DNA of 64,000 nucleotides. Source: Acidimicrobiia bacterium (GTDB lineage: Bacteria; Actinomycetota; Acidimicrobiia; UBA2766). Positions 25,317 to 33,449 of the stretch are shown one piece after another (position 1 is the stretch's first letter; each line of letters opens with the position of its first letter). The stretch covers positions 100,784 through 164,783 of the forward strand of contig JADZDR010000032.1 of the NCBI GenBank assembly GCA_020850945.1, given 5' to 3'. The notes under the pieces were generated by a model that worked only from the letters and a program-made list of their open reading frames with translations, was not told where the DNA came from and did not search any database. The position numbers and the translations under genes are program-made.

Positions 25317-26642
25317 CTAGTTCAGCGAGTACGCGGGCGACGCAAGGGCGAGCTGGACCAGGGCCCGAGGGGATCCCGCGAACCGGGCGAGGTCGGCTGC
25401 GAGATCCGCCGGGACAGGCGCGAGGCCGAGCCGGCCGAGCAGGCCTTCGATCGACGGCTTGTCGCCGGGGACGGGCAGCATCGTCTCCGGTACCCGCTTC
25501 GCAATCGACCCCGCGACGAGGAACCGGGCCCGGGTCATCGCCGTGTTCGTCCAGTAGCGGTTCTGTGGCCAGCCACCGACGCTCGGCGGATCGAACGGCT
25601 GCTGGCCCATGAGACGGAAGGCCGCGGCAACGGCACGGGCTGTGTCGGGGTCGGCTTCGATCACGATCCCGAACGCGCGCAAGGCCCCGGCGACGAACTC
25701 GACGGGAGTCTTGACGAGTCCGGCCTTGGCCTCCTCGGAGTAGAACTCGTCATGGGTCAGGATGGTGCGGACGAGCTGGTCGATGCGGCGGCCACCCGCC
25801 TCGTAGGCATCCGCGAGCGAGTCCAGGAGATCGTCCGGCGGATTCGGATGGGCGAGATTCTCCCACCAGCGCCGTGCCACCCACCGGGCGGAGTCCCGCC
25901 GCCCCACGAGGATGTCGACCACGTCGTCCCCGTCGAAGTTCCCCGTCTCACCGAGAACCGTCTTATCGCCACCGTCGTGGAGGGCGTCGACGAACTCGTA
26001 GCGTCTGCGGCGCACGAGCCGCGCGCCGGTGAACGCACGCGCGACCTCTCGTACGTCCTCCTGCGAGTAGCTGCCTTCTCCGAGTGTGAAGAGCTCCATG
26101 AGCTCTCGCGCGAAGTTCTCGTTGGGCGCGTCGGCGGTCGACGTCTGGAGGTCGAGCCAGAAGACCATGGCGGGGTCACGGGTGAGGGCTTTGACGAGGA
26201 CGGTGAATTCGCCGAGTCCGAGCGTGCGCAACGTCACGTTCTGGTCGAACATCGAGATGGGAACCTTCACCTTGGCGAACCCGGTCGCGAAGTGGTCGTG
26301 CCAGATCAGAGTCGCCTTCTCGACGAGGGGGAAGGCGGTGGTCGCCATGTTCTGGACCCACCACAGGCCGAGTGCTTGATGTTGCTCGAACGCTTCACGC
26401 AGGAGAGCGCGGACGGCAGCCTGCCGTTCCTCCTCGGATGCGTCTTCGAGGTCGGGCCGGGTCGGTTCGGTCAGGGCAGGCGGCGGTGGGTTCACGGGGG
26501 TGGCCGTGCTCCCGGCGAGCAGCACGTCCACAGTCGCCTCGATCCCGGCCGCGGTGGAGGTCTCGATCGTCTCCGGGGACGCCCCGAACCCGGCTCTGCG
26601 CCAGAGGTGCGCCATGTTCTCGGGGGTCGCCGCCGTGGTCAT
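25317..26642 (-). CDS. DUF1800 family protein
   Basis: 441 residues from the ATG at 26642. DUF1800 landmarks: HLWRRAGFGASPETIE near the start, the LWWVQNMATTAFPLVEKATLIWHDHF stretch (split by my reading), FARELMELFTLGEGSYSQEDVREVARAFTG, and RARFLVAGSIAKR. Family members often pair with DUF1501, as here. No signal peptide is obvious from this start. Upstream in-frame extension to 26756 runs through the CG-rich repeat region and is unlikely to be coding. Function is unknown; a joint envelope role with DUF1501 is inferred from the pairing. Confidence 0.85.
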   Translation of the reverse strand: MTTAATPENMAHLWRRAGFGASPETIETSTAAGIEATVDVLLAGSTATPVNPPPPALTEPTRPDLEDASEEERQAAVRALLREAFEQHQALGLWWVQNMATTAFPLVEKATLIWHDHFATGFAKVKVPISMFDQNVTLRTLGLGEFTVLVKALTRDPAMVFWLDLQTSTADAPNENFARELMELFTLGEGSYSQEDVREVARAFTGARLVRRRRYEFVDALHDGGDKTVLGETGNFDGDDVVDILVGRRDSARWVARRWWENLAHPNPPDDLLDSLADAYEAGGRRIDQLVRTILTHDEFYSEEAKAGLVKTPVEFVAGALRAFGIVIEADPDTARAVAAAFRLMGQQPFDPPSVGGWPQNRYWTNTAMTRARFLVAGSIAKRVPETMLPVPGDKPSIEGLLGRLGLAPVPADLAADLARFAGSPRALVQLALASPAYSLN

Positions 26643-26692
26643 GCATCGAGCGTCCCCCCCGCGTGTTCGAACGGTGTGAAGCCCCCGTGTTC

Positions 26693-26772
26693 TTGCGCGC
26701 GGCACGCGTTCTTGCGCGCGACACGCGTCGTGCGCATGGCAGTTCGCGCGCAACATCGCGCTTCGCGCGCAA
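26693..26772. promoter_or_regulatory. Symmetric four-site operator-like array
   Basis: TTGCGCGCG occurs at 26693 and 26712, and its complement CGCGCGCAA ends at 26753 and 26772. The sites of each pair are 19 nt apart, and the whole array is exactly symmetric about 26732.5. It lies between the divergent DUF1800 and lipid-kinase genes, and the right pair overlaps where the -35 of the kinase promoter should be. Confidence 0.6.
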
Positions 26773-26779
26773 GTCCGGG

Positions 26780-26785
26780 TAGCTT
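26780..26785 (+). promoter_or_regulatory. -10 box of lipid kinase gene, leaderless-type
   Basis: TAGCTT lies 6 nt before the GTG at 26792, directly after the four-site array. Confidence 0.55.
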
Positions 26786-26791
26786 CCTGGC

Positions 26792-27700
26792 GTGCGGCTC
26801 CTCCTCATCGTCAACACCTACGCCACCAACTACGACCTGAACAGACACCGTGCGGTGGAGGCGGCGCTGGGTGCCGTGGGGAAGCTGGAGGTGGAGGAGA
26901 CACACCGTCACGGTCACGGCCTGCCCATAGCCCAGGGTGCGGTGAACCGGGGAGTGGACGCAATCGTGGTGTGGGGCGGGGACGGGACGGTGAACGAGGC
27001 CGCGAACGCGCTCGCAGGCACGCATGTGCCCCTCGGGATCATCCCAGGGGGATCGACGAACGTCACGGCCCGGACGCTCGGGATCCCCAACGACGTGTCG
27101 CAGGCGACCGGCCTCCTCCTGGACTCGATCGACTCGAAGCGGATACGGCGCATCGGTCTCGGCCGGGCAGGGGAGCGCTTCTTCACCTTCACGGCGGGGA
27201 TCGGTTTCGACGCCGCGATCGTGCGTGAGGTCGAGAGCAGATCGATGCTCAAACGCACCATCGGCCCGTCCGTCTACGTGGCCGCGGCGTTCGGCCTCGC
27301 GAGGCGTGGCTTCGACCGCATGCAGCCGACGGTCCGCTTCCACTACGGCGACGGCACGACGTCACCCGATCTCACGGCTGCGGTCGTCGCCAACTCGAGC
27401 CCGTACACCTACCTCGGGACACGTCCCATGGTCGTCGCGCCGGACGTCAGCCATGACACACCGCTCGAGGTCTTCGGCCTGACGCATCTGCCGTTCGTGC
27501 GCACGCTCGGACTCATCACGGCGTCCTTCACGAAGCCGCGCTGGCTCGACATGTCGGGTCTCGTGCACCGTCACCGCTTCACGGCCGCCGAGGCGGAGGG
27601 ACTACCCGAGTTCGAGTTCCACGTGGATGCCGAGTACCGCGGCTTTCGCTCCCACACGGCCTTCCGCTGGGAGCCGGACAGCCTCTCGGTCTACGTCTAG
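26792..27700 (+). CDS. Diacylglycerol kinase family lipid kinase
   Basis: 302 residues, GTG start. The catalytic domain has the glycine-rich VVWGGDGTVNEAANAL and a second loop PGGSTNVTARTLGIP, where most homologues have G-T-x-N-D-F-A. It phosphorylates a lipid such as diacylglycerol or sphingosine; the substrate cannot be assigned. The C-terminal domain shows FTFTAGIGFDAAIV. A TAGCTT -10 box sits 6 nt upstream, next to an unusual operator-like array. It is convergent with the glycosyltransferase gene across a large palindrome. Confidence 0.88.
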   Translation: MRLLLIVNTYATNYDLNRHRAVEAALGAVGKLEVEETHRHGHGLPIAQGAVNRGVDAIVVWGGDGTVNEAANALAGTHVPLGIIPGGSTNVTARTLGIPNDVSQATGLLLDSIDSKRIRRIGLGRAGERFFTFTAGIGFDAAIVREVESRSMLKRTIGPSVYVAAAFGLARRGFDRMQPTVRFHYGDGTTSPDLTAAVVANSSPYTYLGTRPMVVAPDVSHDTPLEVFGLTHLPFVRTLGLITASFTKPRWLDMSGLVHRHRFTAAEAEGLPEFEFHVDAEYRGFRSHTAFRWEPDSLSVYV

Positions 27701-27719
27701 GCGGTTGTGACTCCGTCTC

Positions 27720-27763
27720 TCTGGGTACCTGAGCGGCGATATATCGCCGCTCAGGTACCCAGA
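27720..27763. repeat. 44-bp perfect palindrome
   Basis: Both strands read identically from 27720 to 27763. The arms contain GGGTACCTGAGCGGCGATA meeting at TATATA with no loop. It starts 20 nt after the lipid-kinase stop. It could be a bidirectional terminator (no T-run), a protein-binding site, or a mobile palindromic repeat. Confidence 0.9.
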
Positions 27764-27769
27764 CTGCGT

Positions 27770-27819
27770 GGGGTTGTGAGGGTCCTTCCACCCCATTGCG
27801 GGTGAGATCCTCACAACCC
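27770..27819. repeat. Palindromic intergenic element, copy 2
   Basis: GGGGTTGTGAGGGTCC (27770-27785) faces GATCCTCACAACCC (27806-27819) around a ~20-nt centre containing CACCCCATTGCGGGTG. Its right arm supplies the stop codon and last residues of the glycosyltransferase gene. Aligned on the reverse strand it matches copies at 8748 and 37160. Confidence 0.75.
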
Positions 27820-30036
27820 GGAGGCGCAGGCGGCGTCGACGTCCACCCGGAAGACGGCAGTCTCGTCGTCGCGTGCCACCTCCGTGAACACCGCGGGGTT
27901 CGTGTCGGCCCAATCCACCTCGTGCGGGAGGAGGGTGTCGTAGTTGACGGCATCCTTGATCTCGGCGATCTCGTCGTCTGTGAGACCTAGATCCATGTCC
28001 TCGTAACTGTCGATCGGCGATGTCTCGCGGGCGACGAGGTAGTCGGGGGCGGAAGTGCACATGAAGTCGAGGAACTCGGCCTCGTTCCTGAACGGACGCG
28101 CGACCACCCCTTTCCCGGGTGCCCGCGGCGCGGCGAGGAACACGTCGTTCTGGAGGCGGGATCCGAGCAGGGGAAACGTGCGGACGAAGGCGGCGTAGGC
28201 GATGCGCACCCCGTCGGGGTTCTCCCCCTCGGCTTCGCGGACGAAGTCGTAGGCGACGCCGTAGTCGTCACCCACGAAATCGAAGCGGTTCGTGTAGGCG
28301 AAGTAGGAGGCGGCGACGAGCCCGGCGAGCGCGGCCACGACACCGAGAGCGGATACGAGCACGGGGACCGATCTCCTGCGTTGCCTGGCGTCCAACCGTT
28401 CGAGACCGAAGCGACGCACCGCCCACGCGAGACCGAAGGCGACACCTGCAGCCACGGTCCCGAGGACGAACCCTGAGATCAGGGTGGTGGCAGGCAGCTC
28501 ACCGCCGCCGAGGGGGAGGAGGCCGACGAAGAGCAGGCCGACGTGGAGGACGTCGAGGGCGGTGACACCTCCGAAGACCCAGAGCGTCGCGCGTGGGAAC
28601 TGCCTGTCTGCTGTGGCGGCGAGGCCGGAGAACGCGAAGAGGACGAACGGGATTGCATAGCGCATGTTGGGATTGAAGAGGCCGGGGAAGCCCCATGGGC
28701 CGCCGGCCGACGTCGGGGTGACGAGGTAGACGGCAGCCGCGAGTACGGGGAGCAGCCAGCATCCCACCCACCGGTCCGTGAGCGGGACAAGGGGAAGTGC
28801 GTCGTCGATCGCGGCATCCCGGGTGCGGTGGCGCTCCCGCACGAGGAGGAGCGGCACGGCGACGAGAGCCGCGATCGCGAGCAGGCCGGCAAACCACATG
28901 ACGATCAGCCACGGGCCCACGATCCAGGGGTGCAGGTTCAGGCGCACGAGGTAGTCCGCCACCGTGAACTCGATCTTGTCGACGTCCAAAGGAAACCACG
29001 CCCCGGGTAGGCCTGCGACAGGTGACGGGAAGAACGGGTTGCCGGTCTGGGCGAGATTGCGCACGTAGAAGAAGGCGCCTGTGAGAGCCGTGAGGCCCGC
29101 GGCATATCCGAGACCGATCCATGCCCGGCGTGCTGTGAGGCGGCCCCTTCTCCAGGCGACGAGAAGACACACGGCGAACAGGCCCCCGATCATGGCGGCG
29201 TAGGGGAGCGCGACGAGCTTGCTGCCGGCAGCGAGGCCGAGGGCCACGCCGCCCATTGCTGCATCGATACGGCTGTGGCGGTCCTGGAAGAAGGCGACGA
29301 GGAAGAAGGCAGCGGCAGCGAAGAGCGCGGCCGCGCCGAGATCGACCTGGCCCGAACGCAACTGGGACTGGAGGACCACGGGGACGGTGCAGACACCCAG
29401 GCCGGCGAGTACACCGGTCGTGACGCGGCCCCCCAGCCGGCGTACGAGCCCGGCGGTGGCGGCGAGCGCGAACCCGAACCAGACCCAGTTGACCCAGGGG
29501 AGAAGGAGGTCACGGCCCGTGAACAGCACCGGCCAGGCTTCGACCAGGTTCAGGTTCGAGGGGTAGTACCACCCGTAGTGCCCGATCCCGATGAGCTTGG
29601 GTGTGGTCAGGTTGCCCACGTCGACCCAGTGCGCCACGAGGGGCCAGTGGTATTGGAGCGTGTCGAGGCCCGTCGAGGGTCGGCCGAGGGTGACGGCGAG
29701 CGTACCGAGCGCGAACGCGGCGAGGACGAAAGTCATGACCTGGCCTACCGGCCATCTCACACTGCTGGCCGGAGCCGACGTCTCGTCCTCTGTGGCTCTC
29801 AGGACGAGGCTCGTCGCGACCGCTCCACCCAGGACGGTGACCAACATCGGCAGGGGCTCGAAGAGACGGAGGGCACCCAGGACCTGGGACAGGACGACGA
29901 TCTCACCTACAGCGAGCACGCCGACGGCGAGGACCCGCGACCACGGACGCGTCGGATACATCCGCACGGCGATCCGTGCGGCCGTGACCAGCACGAGAGC
30001 GCTGGCAAGGGCGAGTATCAGGAAGTCGATCAACAC
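27811..30036 (-). CDS. Polytopic membrane glycosyltransferase (GT-C/PMT-like)
   Basis: About 741 residues with roughly a dozen hydrophobic segments, starting LIDFLILALASALVLVTA. The first large loop carries GLDTLQYHWPLVAHWVD, then HYGWYYPSNLNLVEAWP, typical of lipid-linked-sugar GT-C enzymes. RSGQVDLGAAALFAAA and SKLVALPYA fit the same fold. The C-terminal ~200 residues are a soluble, probably extracytoplasmic domain (VREAEGENPDGVRIAYAAF). The start is uncertain: GTG 30036 and TTG 30033 are both possible, and no Shine-Dalgarno is seen. The stop lies inside a palindromic repeat. Confidence 0.75.
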   Translation of the reverse strand: MLIDFLILALASALVLVTAARIAVRMYPTRPWSRVLAVGVLAVGEIVVLSQVLGALRLFEPLPMLVTVLGGAVATSLVLRATEDETSAPASSVRWPVGQVMTFVLAAFALGTLAVTLGRPSTGLDTLQYHWPLVAHWVDVGNLTTPKLIGIGHYGWYYPSNLNLVEAWPVLFTGRDLLLPWVNWVWFGFALAATAGLVRRLGGRVTTGVLAGLGVCTVPVVLQSQLRSGQVDLGAAALFAAAAFFLVAFFQDRHSRIDAAMGGVALGLAAGSKLVALPYAAMIGGLFAVCLLVAWRRGRLTARRAWIGLGYAAGLTALTGAFFYVRNLAQTGNPFFPSPVAGLPGAWFPLDVDKIEFTVADYLVRLNLHPWIVGPWLIVMWFAGLLAIAALVAVPLLLVRERHRTRDAAIDDALPLVPLTDRWVGCWLLPVLAAAVYLVTPTSAGGPWGFPGLFNPNMRYAIPFVLFAFSGLAATADRQFPRATLWVFGGVTALDVLHVGLLFVGLLPLGGGELPATTLISGFVLGTVAAGVAFGLAWAVRRFGLERLDARQRRRSVPVLVSALGVVAALAGLVAASYFAYTNRFDFVGDDYGVAYDFVREAEGENPDGVRIAYAAFVRTFPLLGSRLQNDVFLAAPRAPGKGVVARPFRNEAEFLDFMCTSAPDYLVARETSPIDSYEDMDLGLTDDEIAEIKDAVNYDTLLPHEVDWADTNPAVFTEVARDDETAVFRVDVDAACASGL

Positions 30037-30095
30037 GCGATGGAGAGCCGTGCGTGACTTCGGGGGTATTGCGAGGTCATCCTGCCGAAGGCTGG

Positions 30096-30101
30096 CAGTA
30101 T
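30096..30101 (+). promoter_or_regulatory. -10-like box of ribD, leaderless-type
   Basis: CAGTAT is 6 nt before the GTG at 30108. The first base deviates from TANNNT. Confidence 0.4.
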
Positions 30102-30107
30102 CGGTCC

Positions 30108-31232
30108 GTGACTGGCGAACCGGGCGCAGAAACCGCGGGCACGGCGCCCTCCGGACGCGGCGACAAGCATTGGATGCGTCGTGCCCTCGACCTCGCCGCC
30201 ACGGCGACGGACATCGTCGCACCGAACCCGATGGTCGGAGCCGTCGTCCTCGACGCGTCGGGACAGGTCGTGGGGGAGGGGAGCACCGTCGCCACCCGCC
30301 ATGCCGAACCGATCGCCCTCGAACAAGCCGGACCACGGGCGGAGGGGGGCACCATCTACGTGACGTTGGAGCCGTGTCGGCACTACGGGAACACGCCGCC
30401 CTGCACACAGGCCGTCCTCGACTCGGGCGTGTGTCGGGTGGTCGTCGCCCAGCTCGACCCCGACTCGCGGGTCGGGGGAGAGGGCGTGGCGGAGCTTCGG
30501 CGGGCCGGACTCGACGTGGAGGTCGGCGTTCTCCGGGTCGAAGCAGAGGGTCAGCTCGAGGCCTACCGGCATCATCGGACCACCGGCAGGCCGTTCGTGA
30601 TCCTGAAGCTCGCTCTCACGGTGGACGGGCGCACCGCGGCCCCGGACGGCACGTCGAGGTGGATCACGGGTGAGGCAGCGCGCGCCGACGCGCACCGTCT
30701 GCGCCGCGCGTCGGATGCCGTCCTCGTCGGGTCGGGCACGGTCCTCGCCGACGATCCGCGGCTCACGGTGCGCCTCGACCCGCTTCCACCTCGCCAGCCG
30801 GCACGCGTGGTGCTCGATCGGACCGGACGTGTCCCTCCGACAGCGGCCCTGTTCGGCGAGGAGGGACAGGCCATCGTCTACACGGAGGCTGTCGAGGCGG
30901 CCCGATCCGAGGCATGGCGTGCGGCGGGCGCCACGGTTGTCGTGTTGCCTCCCGGTGGCTCCCTGCGCGCCGTTCTCGAGGACCTCGGACAGCGCGGTGT
31001 CCTGCAACTCCTCGTCGAGGGAGGCCCCACAGTGGCGGGTGAGATCGTGCGAGCGGGTCTCTACGAGAGGCTCGTCGTCTATCTCGGCGCGGCTCTCGCG
31101 GGTGGCGAGGATGCGCGGCCTGCTCTTGCGGGTCCGGGCGCGTCGACGATCGGAGGTTTCGCACGCCTGCGACTCGAGGCGGTCACCCGTCTGGACCATG
31201 ACATGCGGCTGGACTACCGTGCGGATGCATGA
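30108..31232 (+). CDS. ribD: Riboflavin deaminase/reductase, bifunctional
   Basis: 374 residues. The N-terminal deaminase domain has the zinc site HAEPIAL and TLEPCRHYGNTPPC, preceded by VAPNPMVGAVVLD. The C-terminal reductase domain shows FVILKLALTVDGRTA, RWITGEAARADAHRLR, DAVLVGSGTVLADDP and LLVEGGPTVAG. It carries out two consecutive steps from the GTP cyclohydrolase product. It opens the rib cluster; the stop overlaps the next small ORF by 4 nt. The upstream ATG at 30054 would overlap the divergent promoter and is rejected. Confidence 0.93.
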   Translation: MTGEPGAETAGTAPSGRGDKHWMRRALDLAATATDIVAPNPMVGAVVLDASGQVVGEGSTVATRHAEPIALEQAGPRAEGGTIYVTLEPCRHYGNTPPCTQAVLDSGVCRVVVAQLDPDSRVGGEGVAELRRAGLDVEVGVLRVEAEGQLEAYRHHRTTGRPFVILKLALTVDGRTAAPDGTSRWITGEAARADAHRLRRASDAVLVGSGTVLADDPRLTVRLDPLPPRQPARVVLDRTGRVPPTAALFGEEGQAIVYTEAVEAARSEAWRAAGATVVVLPPGGSLRAVLEDLGQRGVLQLLVEGGPTVAGEIVRAGLYERLVVYLGAALAGGEDARPALAGPGASTIGGFARLRLEAVTRLDHDMRLDYRADA

Positions 31233-31435
31233 GTGCCCAGGACACGCCGCCGACGACGGACTTCGGAGCGCCGATCGTGGCGGGTCCGTTCGAGGCGATG
31301 GGCGAGGCGAAGGCCTGGATCACCGATTCGAGCGAGGAGGGCCTCGACATCTACTGGGAGGCGTCGCGCTGGTATGTGCACGGGCCGATGCGGGGCGGCA
31401 GTGACGCACCTCCCCTCACGACGTACGGTACCTGA
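31229..31435 (+). CDS. Small uncharacterised protein coupled to ribD
   Basis: 68 residues, family not recognised. The ATG overlaps the ribD TGA (ATGA), a strong sign of real translation. Acidic and aromatic: an N-terminal disordered segment is followed by MGEAKAWITDSSEEGLDIYW and SRWYVHGPMRGG. There is no signal peptide, membrane segment or metal motif. The position inside the riboflavin cluster suggests a link to flavin synthesis, but this is inference only. A TACCGT 8 nt before the ATG could also give a leaderless internal transcript. Confidence 0.6.
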   Translation: MSAQDTPPTTDFGAPIVAGPFEAMGEAKAWITDSSEEGLDIYWEASRWYVHGPMRGGSDAPPLTTYGT

Positions 31436-31532
31436 CACCTGATCGGACTTCGTCCGCCCGATACAGCGCCCTGCTCCCCCTGCCCGGCGTTTCCCTTCGT
31501 ACCTGCGGCTCGTGGCGCGCAAGAATTGGGGC

Positions 31533-32144
31533 ATGTTCACAGGAATCGTCGCCGAGGTCGGCCACGTGAGCGAGATCGAGAGCACGGGCCGCGGTGCCCG
31601 CATCGAGTTCGCCGCCGACGGCATCCTCGATGGCGTCGGTATCGGGGACTCGATCGCCGTGAACGGCTGCTGCCTCACGGTAACCGAGAGAACAAGTGCG
31701 GGCTTCGGCGCCGATGTCATGGCCGAGACGTTGCGCGTCACGGCGCTCGGTGATCTGCAGGTGGGCGACGAGGTCAACCTCGAACGTCCCCTCGGAGCCG
31801 ATGGCCGTTTCGACGGTCACGTCGTACAGGGACATGTGGACGGCGTCGGGGTCGTGAGCCGTGTCGAAGTGGAACCGAACGCCACGAACGTGACCATCGA
31901 GACGCCGGACCCCGTCCTGCGGTACTGCATCCCGAAGGGATCGATCACGATCGACGGGATCTCCCTCACCGTCGTCGAAGTCGATGACACGGCACGGGCG
32001 CTGTCCGTCTCCATCATCCCGCACACGTGGGAGCACACCAACCTGCACGGGCGGCGTGTGGGGGACCGGGTCAATCTCGAGGCCGACGTCCTCGCCCGGT
32101 ACGTGGAGCGACTCATGGTGCCACCGGACGGGGAGGACACATGA
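31533..32144 (+). CDS. ribE: Riboflavin synthase alpha chain
   Basis: It dismutates two 6,7-dimethyl-8-ribityllumazine molecules to riboflavin. 203 residues from the ATG at 31533. Two tandem lumazine-binding barrels are seen: MFTGIVAEVG with later VNGCCLTVT and VMAETLRVT, then DGRFDGHVVQGHVDG with SITIDGISLTVV and IPHTWEHTNL. The upstream ATG at 31512 adds seven non-conserved residues. The 97 nt before the gene contains no FMN riboswitch that I can see. The stop overlaps ribBA by 4 nt. Confidence 0.95.
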   Translation: MFTGIVAEVGHVSEIESTGRGARIEFAADGILDGVGIGDSIAVNGCCLTVTERTSAGFGADVMAETLRVTALGDLQVGDEVNLERPLGADGRFDGHVVQGHVDGVGVVSRVEVEPNATNVTIETPDPVLRYCIPKGSITIDGISLTVVEVDDTARALSVSIIPHTWEHTNLHGRRVGDRVNLEADVLARYVERLMVPPDGEDT

Positions 32145-33421
32145 AGCCCCCACACCTCACACCAGTTGACGCAGAGCCCGTCTTCGCCACCATCCCCGAG
32201 GCCGTCGCGGACATCAGGGACGGCAGGATGCTCGTCGTCGTAGACGACGCCGACCGCGAGAACGAAGGTGACCTCGTGGTCGCGGCGGAGGTCGTGACAG
32301 CCGAGACGGTCAACTTCATGGCGACGCACGCCCGCGGCCTCATCTGCACGCCGATCACGGGTGAGCGCCTCGACGCGCTGCGCATACCGCAGATGGTCTC
32401 CGACAACACCGACACGCATGAGACGGCATTCTGCGTGGCTGTCGACCACAGATCGACTCCGTCGGGCGTGACGGCGGCCGATCGGGCGAAGACGATCCGC
32501 GCTCTCATCGACCCGGACAGCCGGCCCGAGGACTTCCGCCGTCCCGGCCACACGTTCCCGCTGCGGTATGTCGAGGGTGGTGTGCTGCGTCGCGCGGGCC
32601 ACACCGAGGCGTCCGTCGACCTCGCCCGCATGGCCGGCCTTGCGCCCGCCGCGGTGATCTGCGAGATCATGGGGGCAGACGGCACCATGTCGAGACTCCC
32701 CCAGCTCACGGATTTCGCACGCGAGCACGACCTGAAGCTCGTCACGATCGCCGATCTCATCCGGTACCGGCGCCAGGAGGAGCGGCTCGTCGTCCGCACT
32801 GCCGACGAGCGCATCCCGACCGAGTTCGGCGAGTTCCGGTGTGTCGTCTACCGGAGCGTCCTCGACGGCGTCGAACACCTCGCGTTCGTCCGCGGCGAAG
32901 TGGCAGGAGAGGAGAACGTCCTCGTGCGTGTCCACTCCGAATGCCTCACGGGCGACGTGTTCGGCTCGCGGCGCTGTGACTGCGGACCACAGTTCCGCGA
33001 GGCCATGCGCCTCGTGGCGGAGGCGGGCCGCGGCGTCGTCCTGTACTTCCGGGGCCACGAGGGACGTGGTATCGGCCTCATGCACAAGCTCAAGGCGTAC
33101 ACGCTCCAGGACGAGGGTCGCGACACGGTCGAGGCGAACCTCGAGCTCGGCTTCGCCCCCGACCAGCGCGACTACGGTATCGGCGCCCAGATCCTGAACG
33201 ATCTCGGAGTCACGACCATGCGTCTCCTCACGAACAATCCGCAGAAGCGGGCTGGAATCGAAGGCTATGGTCTCAGGATCGTCGAGCGGGTCCCGCTGGT
33301 CGTGGAATCCAACCCGGAGAACGTGCGGTATCTGGAGGCGAAACGAGCCAAGCTCGGTCATCTGCTCGACGGCCTCGACGCATCGGCGTTGTCCGACTCG
33401 GACGTGAGGCCTTCCGGATGA
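32141..33421 (+). CDS. ribBA: 3,4-dihydroxy-2-butanone-4-phosphate synthase / GTP cyclohydrolase II
   Basis: 426 residues supplying both precursors of lumazine. The N-terminal DHBP synthase domain shows LVVVDDADRENEGDLV, MATHARGLICTPI, RRAGHTEASVDLARMAGL. The C-terminal GTP cyclohydrolase II domain shows RVHSECLTGDVFGSRRCDCG (zinc cysteines) and GRGVVLYFRGHEGRGIGL. GGGAGG lies 4 nt before the ATG, which overlaps the ribE stop (ATGA). ribH follows after 28 nt. Confidence 0.96.
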   Translation: MKPPHLTPVDAEPVFATIPEAVADIRDGRMLVVVDDADRENEGDLVVAAEVVTAETVNFMATHARGLICTPITGERLDALRIPQMVSDNTDTHETAFCVAVDHRSTPSGVTAADRAKTIRALIDPDSRPEDFRRPGHTFPLRYVEGGVLRRAGHTEASVDLARMAGLAPAAVICEIMGADGTMSRLPQLTDFAREHDLKLVTIADLIRYRRQEERLVVRTADERIPTEFGEFRCVVYRSVLDGVEHLAFVRGEVAGEENVLVRVHSECLTGDVFGSRRCDCGPQFREAMRLVAEAGRGVVLYFRGHEGRGIGLMHKLKAYTLQDEGRDTVEANLELGFAPDQRDYGIGAQILNDLGVTTMRLLTNNPQKRAGIEGYGLRIVERVPLVVESNPENVRYLEAKRAKLGHLLDGLDASALSDSDVRPSG

Positions 33422-33449
33422 GGATCGAGACACCGACGAGGAGGCACAG

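Noticed and set aside
26643..26756. N-terminal extension of the DUF1800 protein to 26756
   Set aside because: It is Arg/Ala-rich, covers the symmetric repeat array and precedes the conserved family start.
31436..31532. FMN riboswitch before ribE
   Set aside because: The 97-nt gap is too short and lacks the conserved RFN element blocks.
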